From assembly GCA_019638615.1 (NCBI GenBank), contig JAHBTL010000003.1:62001-126000 (forward strand): a stretch of DNA of 64,000 bases, given 5' to 3'. Each line of letters begins with the position of its first letter. The first letter of the stretch is position 1. Of this stretch, positions 45,328 through 53,070 are shown one piece after another. Source of the stretch: Chitinophagaceae bacterium. GTDB lineage: Bacteria > Bacteroidota > Bacteroidia > Chitinophagales > Chitinophagaceae. The position numbers and the translations under genes were made by a program. The notes under the pieces were generated by a model that worked only from the letters and a program-made list of their open reading frames with translations, was not told the DNA's origin and did no database searches.

Positions 45328-46671
45328 TTGAAAAAAATTGCCTGGTTATATAATTCATTCATGCTTACCCCGCGAACTTACATTCTGCTGGGGGGGATCG
45401 TGCTTTTCTTTATACTTTCTTTTTTTATTCCTGCATTGTATGAAATAGCGATGATATTGCTGCTGGTGCTATGCGGAATGGTATTGGTGGATTTTTTAGT
45501 ATTGTTTGCCCGTAAGAAAGCAGTATTGGCACAACGCTTTGCGGCAGAGCGTTTCAGTAACGGTGATATAAATAATATTGAAATACATCTGGCAAACGGG
45601 TATCCGTTTGTTATACGTTGCATCGTTATTGATGAGCTGCCATTCCAGTTTCAGCAGTTTAAATGGAAACGCGAAGCAGTATTGAAAGGAGGCCAGGATT
45701 ACAGGATTCAATACCAGCTTCGCCCCTTGCAAAGAGGCGAATATATTTTCGGTGATATCAATATTTTTATAACAAGTCCTTTGCGTTTGGTGGAACGCCG
45801 TTTTGTGAGCCAACAAAAACAGGCGGTGCCGGTGTATCCTTCCTTTCAGCAATTGAAGCGTTACCAGCTAATGGCAATATCCAACCGGTTGAATGAAACA
45901 GGAAGCAGGCGTTTGAGAAAGCTGGGCAGCAGCATGGAGTTTGAACAAATCAAAGAGTATGTTCACGGCGATGATCACCGCAACGTGAACTGGAAAGCCA
46001 CAGCCCGTAAGGGAGATATTATGGTGAATACTTTTACGGATGAAAAGAGCCAGCATATTTATTGTATGATCGATAAAGGCAGGAATATGAAAATGCCTTT
46101 TGAAGGAATGACATTGCTGGATTATGCCATCAATGCATCGCTTGTATTGTGCAATGTTGCGCTGCTCAAACACGATAAAGCCGGGCTGATTACTTTTGCC
46201 AGTAAGCCGGAAACATTTGTACCTGCCGACAAAAAAGGGATACAAATGGAACTGATCCTTGAAAATCTTTACCGGCAGCAAACGCATTTTTCTGATTCCG
46301 ATTTTGAAGCATTGTATGCACAGGTGCGGGGCCGTATCAAAAACAGGTCGTTGCTTGTGCTGTTCACTAATTTTGAATCTATATATGGATTTCAGCGCCA
46401 GTTGCCCTATTTAAAACAAATTGCCAGGCATCATTTATTGCTGGTTGTCTTCTTTGAAAATACAGAGCTGAAAGCGCTGCGTGAGCAATCGGCGCAAACG
46501 CTGGAAGATATTTATATTAAAACCATTGCAGATAAATTTGCGTTTGAAAAAAGATTAATTGTAAAAGAATTACAGCAGCAGGGCATCCTGTCTGTATTGT
46601 CTACCCCCGGAGACGTTACTGTAAATGCCATTAATAAATATATAGAATTAAAAGCCCGGCAGGCGATATAG
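45328..46671 (+). CDS. DUF58 protein
   Basis: A 447-residue protein with two N-terminal membrane helices (about 17-60) and a C-terminal DUF58/VWA-like domain. The DUF58 signature EFEQIKEYVHGDDHRNVNWKATA is here noted in parts: EYVHGDDHRNVNWKATAR at about 207-224. It is the usual partner of MoxR. The TTG at 45328 follows the MoxR stop directly; an in-frame ATG at 45361 is the alternative. N-terminal similarity (LYNSFMLTPRTY) favours the TTG. Confidence 0.92.
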   Translation: MKKIAWLYNSFMLTPRTYILLGGIVLFFILSFFIPALYEIAMILLLVLCGMVLVDFLVLFARKKAVLAQRFAAERFSNGDINNIEIHLANGYPFVIRCIVIDELPFQFQQFKWKREAVLKGGQDYRIQYQLRPLQRGEYIFGDINIFITSPLRLVERRFVSQQKQAVPVYPSFQQLKRYQLMAISNRLNETGSRRLRKLGSSMEFEQIKEYVHGDDHRNVNWKATARKGDIMVNTFTDEKSQHIYCMIDKGRNMKMPFEGMTLLDYAINASLVLCNVALLKHDKAGLITFASKPETFVPADKKGIQMELILENLYRQQTHFSDSDFEALYAQVRGRIKNRSLLVLFTNFESIYGFQRQLPYLKQIARHHLLLVVFFENTELKALREQSAQTLEDIYIKTIADKFAFEKRLIVKELQQQGILSVLSTPGDVTVNAINKYIELKARQAI

Positions 46672-46702
46672 GAAGTCGTGCTGATTGGCTGCAGACCTGT
46701 TC

Positions 46703-46724
46703 GCCGCAGATGCGCAGATTAAAT
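46703..46724. repeat. Dispersed 22-base repeat, copy B
   Basis: It is identical over 22 bases to 26174-26195. It lies between the convergent DUF58 and kdsC genes, and is followed by an imperfect inverted partner (ATCTGCCTGCGGC near 46729-46741), giving a hairpin that could end transcription from both sides. Confidence 0.7.
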
Positions 46725-46749
46725 TGTGTATCTGCCTGCGGCTGGCAGG

Positions 46750-47271
46750 CTATATGCTACTGATAGCTGTACTCAGATCCCAGTTGCCTTTGATCTTCAA
46801 AACCTTTTCAATTACATCGCGCACGCAACCTTTGCCTCCGTTAAAAGGCGAAATATAGTGCGCTATACTTTTTATTTCGGGTACAGCGTCGGCCGGACAA
46901 CAGGCCAACCCCGAAGCCTGCATTACATCCCGGTCCGGGATATCGTCGCCCATGTACAGTATTTCATCTTTTACAATATTATATTGCTTGCAGTACTCAT
47001 TGAAATATTCTATTTTATTGTGCACTTTGTGATATACTTCGCGCACACCCAGGCTGGCCATGCGTTCTACCACAGCCGGTACATATCCGCCGGTAATGAC
47101 TGCCACCCTGTAGCCTCTTTTTACGGCCAGTTGTAATGCATATCCATCTTTCGTATTCATCGTTCTTATATATTCATTCCCCGTTACTATGCCTATTGAT
47201 CCATCGGTCATTACACCGTCCACATCAAAAATGAAGGTGGTAATATGCTTAAAGCGCTCCAATATATTCAT
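46750..47271 (-). CDS. kdsC: KdsC-family HAD phosphatase
   Basis: A 173-residue HAD phosphatase of KdsC length from the ATG at 47271. It has the nucleophile motif FDVDGVMTDG (Asp16, Asp18), motif II VITGG and motif IV YMGDDIPDRDVM. KdsC hydrolyses KDO-8-phosphate to KDO for lipopolysaccharide inner core. An upstream in-frame ATG at 47292 is disfavoured, because a full -7 box lies at 47277-47284, inside the longer reading. The gene is alone and convergent with DUF58. Confidence 0.9.
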   Translation of the reverse strand: MNILERFKHITTFIFDVDGVMTDGSIGIVTGNEYIRTMNTKDGYALQLAVKRGYRVAVITGGYVPAVVERMASLGVREVYHKVHNKIEYFNEYCKQYNIVKDEILYMGDDIPDRDVMQASGLACCPADAVPEIKSIAHYISPFNGGKGCVRDVIEKVLKIKGNWDLSTAISSI

Positions 47272-47276
47272 GGCAG

Positions 47277-47307
47277 CAAACTTATAATACAAATGGGTAT
47301 CACCAAT
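47277..47307 (-). promoter_or_regulatory. Promoter of kdsC, nearly leaderless
   Basis: On the - strand ATTG (47304-47307), a 19-base spacer and TAAGTTTG (47277-47284) fit the Bacteroidota promoter well. The ATG at 47271 is 5 bases after the -7 box, so the transcript should begin at or just before the start codon. Confidence 0.6.
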
Positions 47308-47431
47308 ACATTAAAAGGGCTTTATTTTGATCGGACTGACGATATACGTTTCTTAAAAATCTTTTATTGTTCGTCGTATTCTGTTTAACTTCAACGCCCA
47401 AAAACCTTAAATCACGTAATACAAACTGGTA

Positions 47432-48850
47432 ATGATTAAAGAAAAACTGATGAGTGTTTTGTCGGGTGCAATATTGTTGTGCAACAGTTATGCACAGGAT
47501 AAGCCGGACTTTACAACCATTCCACTTAATAGCCTGGAAGCTTTTTCAGTATCGGGGCCAAACTGGATTGTTGCGTCTGACGCGGAGGCAGACATGGATA
47601 TTGAAGGAGCCATGAAACCGGTAGCAGGGAGCGGAGTGCTGGTGAATAATATTTCAAAAAAGAGCAAAGCGCACCTGGTAACCAAAGAAAATTTCGGTGA
47701 TGTGGAACTCGAGCTGGATTTTATGATGTCGAAGGGATCCAACTCAGGAATATACCTGTTGGGGCGTTATGAAATACAATTGTTTGACAGTTGGGCGAGA
47801 ACCAATCCAACTTATGTAGACTGCGGCGGTATATACCAACGCTGGAATAATGCAACGAACAGTGGTTACGAGGGGATTGCCCCGCTGGTAAATGTAGCCC
47901 GTGCACCGGGCTTGTGGCAGCATCTCAGGATAAAGTTCCGGGCCCCGCGTTTTAACGGGCAGGGTATAAAAACCGAAAATGCCATATTTGAAGAAGTTTA
48001 CCTGAATGGCGTGCTGGTGCAGCAACAGGCTGCCGTTACCGGTCCTACCCGGTCGGCCTACTTTGAAGATGAAAAGCCTGTGGGCCCTGTAATGATACAG
48101 GGCGATCATGGCAATGTGGCCATCAGGAACATCAGGTACAGAGCTGCAACTCCGGATAGTAACGCCACTGAAAAAAAACGGATGGTAGATCCTATCATTG
48201 TCGATCCCGGGAACAAGCCTTACCTGTTGCGTAGTTTTTTGAGTTATGGAAAAGCAATGATTACCCATGCTATTTCGGTAGGCACACCCGGTCAGTTAAA
48301 TTATTCTTACGATCTTAAGCGGGGCGCTTTATTACAGGTATGGAGAGGCCGGTTTGCAGATGCCACAGATCTCTGGTACGAACGCGGAGAGCCTTACCAG
48401 CGCATTGTTCCGCTGGGGAGTGTGGTTCAATTGTCAGATGCTCCTTCAATGACTGTGCTGCAGGATGAGCAATCAACCGATTGGCCTGAATATGCTTCTT
48501 TCGATGAAGTGCCTGCCAGGGGATATACGTTGGATGGAGAAAGAATGCCAACTTTCCGGTATTCCCTGCAGGGTGCAGATATTTCAGATAAAGTTGTTAT
48601 TGAAGGGTCATCCGGCATAACCAGAACATTGAATGTAACGAATGCCCCGCCCGGGTTCTATCATCGTATTGTTTCAGCTAAAATCATCAGGCAGGTAAAA
48701 AAAGGATTATACCTGGCAGAAGATAAATCAATTTATATCAGGGTAAACGAAAAGCTAAGACCCATTGTACGCACTATAGGCGATTCCCGGGAATTGCTGC
48801 TTCCTCTTGGTAATCCTAACGCAACTGTCACCTATTCCCTTATCTGGTAA
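47432..48850 (+). CDS. Secreted DUF1080 (3-keto-disaccharide hydrolase-like) protein
   Basis: A 472-residue protein with a signal peptide (ending near CNSYAQ, residue 22). The DUF1080 concanavalin-like domain at about 30-240 has VELELDFMMSKGSNSGIYLLG and GPVMIQGDHGNVAIRNIRYR as typical blocks. Characterised relatives hydrolyse 3-keto-glycosides. The remaining 230 residues form a second domain I do not recognise, with LLQVWRGRFADATDLWYERGEPY (segment LQVWRGRFADATDLWYERG) near 300-320. It leads the operon with the dehydrogenase and ThuA genes. Confidence 0.85.
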   Translation: MIKEKLMSVLSGAILLCNSYAQDKPDFTTIPLNSLEAFSVSGPNWIVASDAEADMDIEGAMKPVAGSGVLVNNISKKSKAHLVTKENFGDVELELDFMMSKGSNSGIYLLGRYEIQLFDSWARTNPTYVDCGGIYQRWNNATNSGYEGIAPLVNVARAPGLWQHLRIKFRAPRFNGQGIKTENAIFEEVYLNGVLVQQQAAVTGPTRSAYFEDEKPVGPVMIQGDHGNVAIRNIRYRAATPDSNATEKKRMVDPIIVDPGNKPYLLRSFLSYGKAMITHAISVGTPGQLNYSYDLKRGALLQVWRGRFADATDLWYERGEPYQRIVPLGSVVQLSDAPSMTVLQDEQSTDWPEYASFDEVPARGYTLDGERMPTFRYSLQGADISDKVVIEGSSGITRTLNVTNAPPGFYHRIVSAKIIRQVKKGLYLAEDKSIYIRVNEKLRPIVRTIGDSRELLLPLGNPNATVTYSLIW

Positions 48851-48861
48851 TTATAACTATC

Positions 48862-50916
48862 ATGAGTATCTTACTGTACAATAATTGGTTCCTTAATAAA
48901 ACAAAGCTGCTGGTACTGGCGATAATAAGTGTATTACCGCTAAGAACAGTTACGGCCCAAAGCATGGACACAACTGTTCATGTGCAAAAGGAAGAAGACT
49001 TCTACAATATCCAAACCATTCCTATACCCGAAGGCATATTACTGGAAGTAGGCGGAATGACTTTTTTGCCTGATGATGCGCTTGCCGTATCCACCCGAAG
49101 GGGAGAAGTATGGATCATCAGCAATCCGTACATGCGTAGTGGCACCCGCCCGGCGTATCGTTTGTTTGCGCAGGGCATGCATGAAGTGCTGGGGATAAAT
49201 TATATCAGGGGCGATATCTATGCGGTGCAGCGTTCGGAGCTTACCCGTTTGCGCGACCTGGATGGAGATGGTGAAGCAGATGAATATGAAACCGTGTATT
49301 CATGGCCGTTAGCTGCCAATTATCATGAGTTTTCGTACGGGCCGGTGCTGGATAAAGAAGGCAATATGATACTTACCCTGAATCTTGCGTGGGTAGGCGA
49401 TCATGGAGAAAGCTTATCAAAATGGCATGGCTGGATGCTGAAAATAACACCCGATGGCCAACTGAAGCCCTTTGCGGCCGGCATGCGCTCGCCTGCCGGT
49501 TTTGGATTGAACAGCGCCGGTGATATTTTTTATTCGGAAAACCAGGGCGACTGGGTAGGATCAGGATATATTACTCATGTTGCTGAAGGTGATTTTGCGG
49601 GTAATCCTGCAAGCCTTGTATGGTCTCAATTGCCCGGGTCTACTGTAAAATTGAAAAAAGAAGATATTCCCGATACAGGCGAGCCTAAGTATGATGTAGC
49701 TAAAAGAGTGCCCGGATTGAAACCTCCTGCAGTGTGGTTCCCGCACACTATACTGGGTATTTCAACATCGGGTATACTGAACTATAATGACCAGGGAAAA
49801 ATGGGCCCTTTTAAGGATCAGCTATTTGTCGGCGACCAGGGGCAAAGTAAAATCATGCGGGTATATCTTGAAAAAGTAAAAGGTGTATACCAGGGGGCTG
49901 TATTTCCGTTCAGGGAAGGATTTTCTTCGGGTATTTTGCGAATGAACTGGGGATCGGATGGAAGCATGTTTGTTGGAATGACATCCAGAGGATGGGGTTC
50001 TACGGGGAAAAAGCCGTTCGGGTTGCAGCGTTTACAATGGAATGGAAAAATTCCTTTCGAGATGAAATCAATCCAGGCCCGACCGGATGGTTTTGAAATT
50101 GAATTTACCGGCCCGGTAAACGAGCAATCAGCAAAAGATGCTGCATCGTACCATGTTTCAAGCTTTAACTATAAATACCATCACAATTACGGCAGCCCGG
50201 TTATCAACCAGGGAACCTGCCCGCTGAAAGCCATTGTGGTTTCACCCGACCGGATGAAGGTCCGGCTGGTGTTGGACAGTTTGCGCCTGGGATACATTCA
50301 TGAAATACGGGCAGAGGGCGTATTATCTGAACAACGTTTTGCTTTGTTGCACGATTATGGTTTTTATACGCTGAATCAATTTCCTGACGGAGACAGGGTG
50401 GTGATTACGGAAGCAAACAAAGTGATACCGCCCGCACCTCAACACCAGCATATGGATGCAGCGGCTGCACCGGCAAAAAATGCTGCGAAAGTAACTTCTG
50501 CTATTAAACATCAGACAAAACAGCCGGCAGACTGGATGAAGGGCACCGACAGGACGATTACCATTGGAACAAAACCCGGGCTAAAGTTCGACCTGGAAAC
50601 GATTGTTGTAAAAGCCGGAGCAAAAATCAAACTGGTTTTTAACAATGACGATGATATGCTGCACAACCTGGTGATCACCAAACCGGGCGCTGCCGATAAT
50701 GTTGGTGCTGCCGCCACGAAGCTGGGGTTGAATGGCGAGAAGGCATGGTATGTGCCGGCCCTGCCCGATGTGTTGTTTCATACAAAACTGCTGGGGCCCA
50801 CCGAAAAGGAAACGATTTATTTTACCGCCCCTTCACAGCCGGGCGATTACCAGTACGTATGCACTTACCCCGGGCATTATGTTCTGATGCGTGGCTTACT
50901 GAAAGTAACTAAATAA
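48862..50916 (+). CDS. Secreted beta-propeller dehydrogenase-like protein fused to a cupredoxin domain
   Basis: A 684-residue protein. Signal peptide (about 1-33), then a six-bladed propeller region (60-390) resembling the PQQ-type sugar dehydrogenase / membrane-bound dehydrogenase domain of PVC bacteria (GIRS-like FAAGMRSPAGFGLNSAGDIFYSENQGD in part: GMRSPAGFGLNSAGDIFYSE). A linker and a roughly 100-residue plastocyanin/azurin-like C-terminal domain follow. The copper ligands are visible as His (LHNLVI), Cys (YVCTYPGHY) and Met (VLMRG). It could pass electrons from sugar oxidation to the copper site. It lies 11 bases after the DUF1080 gene. Confidence 0.82.
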   Translation: MSILLYNNWFLNKTKLLVLAIISVLPLRTVTAQSMDTTVHVQKEEDFYNIQTIPIPEGILLEVGGMTFLPDDALAVSTRRGEVWIISNPYMRSGTRPAYRLFAQGMHEVLGINYIRGDIYAVQRSELTRLRDLDGDGEADEYETVYSWPLAANYHEFSYGPVLDKEGNMILTLNLAWVGDHGESLSKWHGWMLKITPDGQLKPFAAGMRSPAGFGLNSAGDIFYSENQGDWVGSGYITHVAEGDFAGNPASLVWSQLPGSTVKLKKEDIPDTGEPKYDVAKRVPGLKPPAVWFPHTILGISTSGILNYNDQGKMGPFKDQLFVGDQGQSKIMRVYLEKVKGVYQGAVFPFREGFSSGILRMNWGSDGSMFVGMTSRGWGSTGKKPFGLQRLQWNGKIPFEMKSIQARPDGFEIEFTGPVNEQSAKDAASYHVSSFNYKYHHNYGSPVINQGTCPLKAIVVSPDRMKVRLVLDSLRLGYIHEIRAEGVLSEQRFALLHDYGFYTLNQFPDGDRVVITEANKVIPPAPQHQHMDAAAAPAKNAAKVTSAIKHQTKQPADWMKGTDRTITIGTKPGLKFDLETIVVKAGAKIKLVFNNDDDMLHNLVITKPGAADNVGAAATKLGLNGEKAWYVPALPDVLFHTKLLGPTEKETIYFTAPSQPGDYQYVCTYPGHYVLMRGLLKVTK

Positions 50917-50946
50917 AATATTATTGATCTTTACAAAAAAATACCA

Positions 50947-51846
50947 ATGAAGCAATTGTATGGAAGAATAGGGGTGCTGCTGCTGTTGTTATGTGTGATG
51001 CATATACAGGTATTGCATGCGCAGCCATCCAAAAAGAAATTCAGCGTGCTGATCATAGATGGCCAGAATAACCACGGCAATTGGCCGCAAACAACACAAT
51101 TAATGAAAGGATACCTGGAGGAGACCGGGCTGTTTACCGTGGATATTGCTACAACGCCTGGCGAAAAGCAGGACATGAGTGGTTTTACTCCTGAGTTTAA
51201 AAAATACAATGCCGTTGTTTTGAATTATAACGGAGATGTGTGGCCGCCGGCAACACAGGCTGCTTTTGAGTCGTTCGTAGAGCAGGGAGGAGGAGTTGTA
51301 TCTGTTCATGCGGCTGACAATGCTTTTCCTGAATGGAAAGCGTATAATACAATGATTGGCATTGGTGGCTGGGGTAATCGCAGCGAAAAGGATGGCCCGT
51401 ATATATATTATGATGCCGGTAATAAGCTGGTGAAGGATCATACGCCCGGCATTGGGGGAAGTCATGGAAAATTTCATGCTTTCCAGGTAAAAACCCGTAA
51501 CAGGAAGCATCCCATCATGAAGGGAGTGCCTGAAGTATGGATGCATAACAAAGATGAATTGTACGACCGTTTGCGCGGGCCTGCCGAAAACATGGAAGTG
51601 CTTGCTACAGCATATAGCGCCAAAGAGCAGAGTGGCACCGGCAGGGATGAGCCGATGATGATGATCATTCAGTACGGCAAGGGAAGGATATTTCATACCA
51701 CACTCGGGCATGCAAATGAATCGCAGCAATGTGCAGGCTTTATTACTTTCCTGCAGCGGGGTACCGAGTGGGTATGTAGTGGTAAGGTAACGCAAAAAAT
51801 ACCGGCGGATTTCCCTTCAGAAAATGAGGTAAGCCTGCGCAAATAG
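50947..51846 (+). CDS. Secreted ThuA-domain protein
   Basis: A 299-residue protein with a signal peptide (LLLLLCVMHIQVLHAQ, ends near 26) and a ThuA domain: VLIIDGQNNHGNWPQTT at about 35-51, GGGVVSVHAADNAFP near 113-127, and GKGRIFHTTLGHANESQ near 245-261. ThuA-type proteins are class I glutaminase amidotransferase-like and occur in trehalose and disaccharide use through 3-keto sugars. With DUF1080 and the dehydrogenase it forms a plausible extracellular sugar-catabolism unit. It ends at a repeat-rich gap. Confidence 0.9.
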   Translation: MKQLYGRIGVLLLLLCVMHIQVLHAQPSKKKFSVLIIDGQNNHGNWPQTTQLMKGYLEETGLFTVDIATTPGEKQDMSGFTPEFKKYNAVVLNYNGDVWPPATQAAFESFVEQGGGVVSVHAADNAFPEWKAYNTMIGIGGWGNRSEKDGPYIYYDAGNKLVKDHTPGIGGSHGKFHAFQVKTRNRKHPIMKGVPEVWMHNKDELYDRLRGPAENMEVLATAYSAKEQSGTGRDEPMMMIIQYGKGRIFHTTLGHANESQQCAGFITFLQRGTEWVCSGKVTQKIPADFPSENEVSLRK

Positions 51847-51864
51847 CCTCTCAGAACAATGGGG

Positions 51865-52198
51865 GCATTTCAAGTTTTCGCGCTATGCAAATTTTGTCGG
51901 TGAGACACCATAGCCGTCAACTTAGGAAATCTGGCGCTTAAATACCCCGAATGGGGTTTAATTTGAATAGCCATCGGTGTAACCGGTGGTATATTTGCGA
52001 CAATTTTACATTGAACCCCGTAGGGGTTCAACAAAACTTCGGCATTGTTGTCCCCCAACAAAGTTGGGGCTATTCAAATTCAAGCCCTTCGGGCTTAAGT
52101 TGACGGCTATGGTGAGACACCGACCGGTAGTGCGTCCTACAGGCGGGTGCCCGCCTGTAGGACGCAGTCGGGCAGGTCTCCACCCGCCTGCGAAAAAT
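51865..52198 (+). repeat. Palindromic repeat, copy split by a nested element
   Basis: Its left end GCATTTCAAGTTTTCGCG and right end CCTGCGAAAAAT match the ends of the copy at 35663-35794 (there in opposite orientation). The right part contains a perfect 14-bp hairpin, GCGTCCTACAGGCGGG paired with CCCGCCTGTAGGACGC near 52131-52166. Removing the nested element restores a repeat similar in order to the first copy, although an internal block of about 37 bases is missing here. Confidence 0.7.
51900..52121. mobile_element. Nested MITE-like palindromic element with 10-base flanking duplication
   Basis: The 10-base sequence GTGAGACACC occurs at 51900-51909 and 52112-52121, in direct orientation. Between them, an inverted repeat of 18 bases (ACCATAGCCGTCAACTTA at 51907-51924, complement at 52096-52113) closes a roughly 200-base element. 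Further nested arms AATTTGAATAGC (51960-51971) / GCTATTCAAATT (52069-52080) and small hairpins (TGAACCCCGTAGGGGTTCA near 52011-52030) allow a branched fold. No transposase is inside; movement by an enzyme acting in trans is inferred. Confidence 0.7.
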
Positions 52199-52257
52199 AG
52201 CATTTCAAGCCAATAGCTGCTGAAATTATACTAATTTGGGCATCGAATAAAGACTAT

Positions 52258-53043
52258 ATGAATACACATGTTTGCCCCAATTGTAACACCACGTTTTCCG
52301 GGAATTATTGCAGCAACTGCGGTCAGAAGCTTGCTCATAGGATTACAATGCAGCATATCGGCCACGAAATGGCCCATGCCTTTATACACGCCGACAGAGG
52401 TTTTTTTCACCTGATGATTGAGCTCTTCCGCAAACCTGGCGAGGTAATAAGAGCATATATCATTGAAAGCAAGCGCAAACGCTATTTTCCTCCTATTCAG
52501 TATCTGCTCATCATTGGAGCCATCGCTACTTTTGTGGTAGTAAATACTCATTTTATGGAAAGCAGTATGCAGGCGGTTGGCATGGAAGCACATAACGGTA
52601 ACGATAAGCAGGCCCGGATCATGCAAAAGGTCAACGAATTTCAGAGCCGGTATTATAATTTTTCCATACTGCTGCAACTGCCTTTTTTTTCACTTGCTAC
52701 TTTCTGGATATATAAAAAATATCGGCTTAATTACGCGGAACATTTAACCCTTCACACATTTATTGCTGCGCAGATAACATTGATCACTACAGTATTGATG
52801 TTGTTAATGTTTGCTCCGTGGCTATCAGATAATGTCCTGTTCCGTAACACGATCTTCCTTTTGATTTTAATCATTTCCGTTGCGTACCAGGCCGGTGTAT
52901 GCATGCAGTTTTTTAAAGAAAAAACGATTCGGGGCCTTTTTAAGGCGCTGGGTGCCTATTTGCTCGGCTTGTTGATTTATTTTGTAACGATCGTGATGCT
53001 TTCTTTTGGGGTAGGGCTTATTTACTCAAAATTCTTCAGGTAA
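52258..53043 (+). CDS. DUF3667 membrane protein
   Basis: A 261-residue protein. An N-terminal zinc-ribbon (CPNCNTTFSGNYCSNCGQK, residues 6-24, with four Cys) is followed by HADRGFFHLMIELFRKPGEV, the DUF3667 signature, and about five membrane helices. The family is widespread in Bacteroidota, without known function. The zinc ribbon probably faces the cytoplasm. It starts immediately after the repeat region. Confidence 0.9.
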   Translation: MNTHVCPNCNTTFSGNYCSNCGQKLAHRITMQHIGHEMAHAFIHADRGFFHLMIELFRKPGEVIRAYIIESKRKRYFPPIQYLLIIGAIATFVVVNTHFMESSMQAVGMEAHNGNDKQARIMQKVNEFQSRYYNFSILLQLPFFSLATFWIYKKYRLNYAEHLTLHTFIAAQITLITTVLMLLMFAPWLSDNVLFRNTIFLLILIISVAYQAGVCMQFFKEKTIRGLFKALGAYLLGLLIYFVTIVMLSFGVGLIYSKFFR

Positions 53044-53070
53044 ACAATCGGTCGCTCAAAATTTACCGCT

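Larger units (their letters stand above)
51847..52257. other. Repeat-filled intergenic region
   Basis: 411 bases without a credible gene, nearly all repeat: an outer element (51865-52198) interrupted by a nested palindromic element (51910-52111) with 10-base duplications on either side. Short reading frames in it are artefacts of the repeats. Confidence 0.8.

Noticed and set aside
46726-47136. 136-codon open frame antisense to kdsC
   Set aside because: Shadow of a well-supported phosphatase gene; no recognisable domain.
51986-52216. Overlapping open frames on both strands in the repeat region
   Set aside because: They are translations of palindromic repeat DNA; frames on opposite strands mirror each other.
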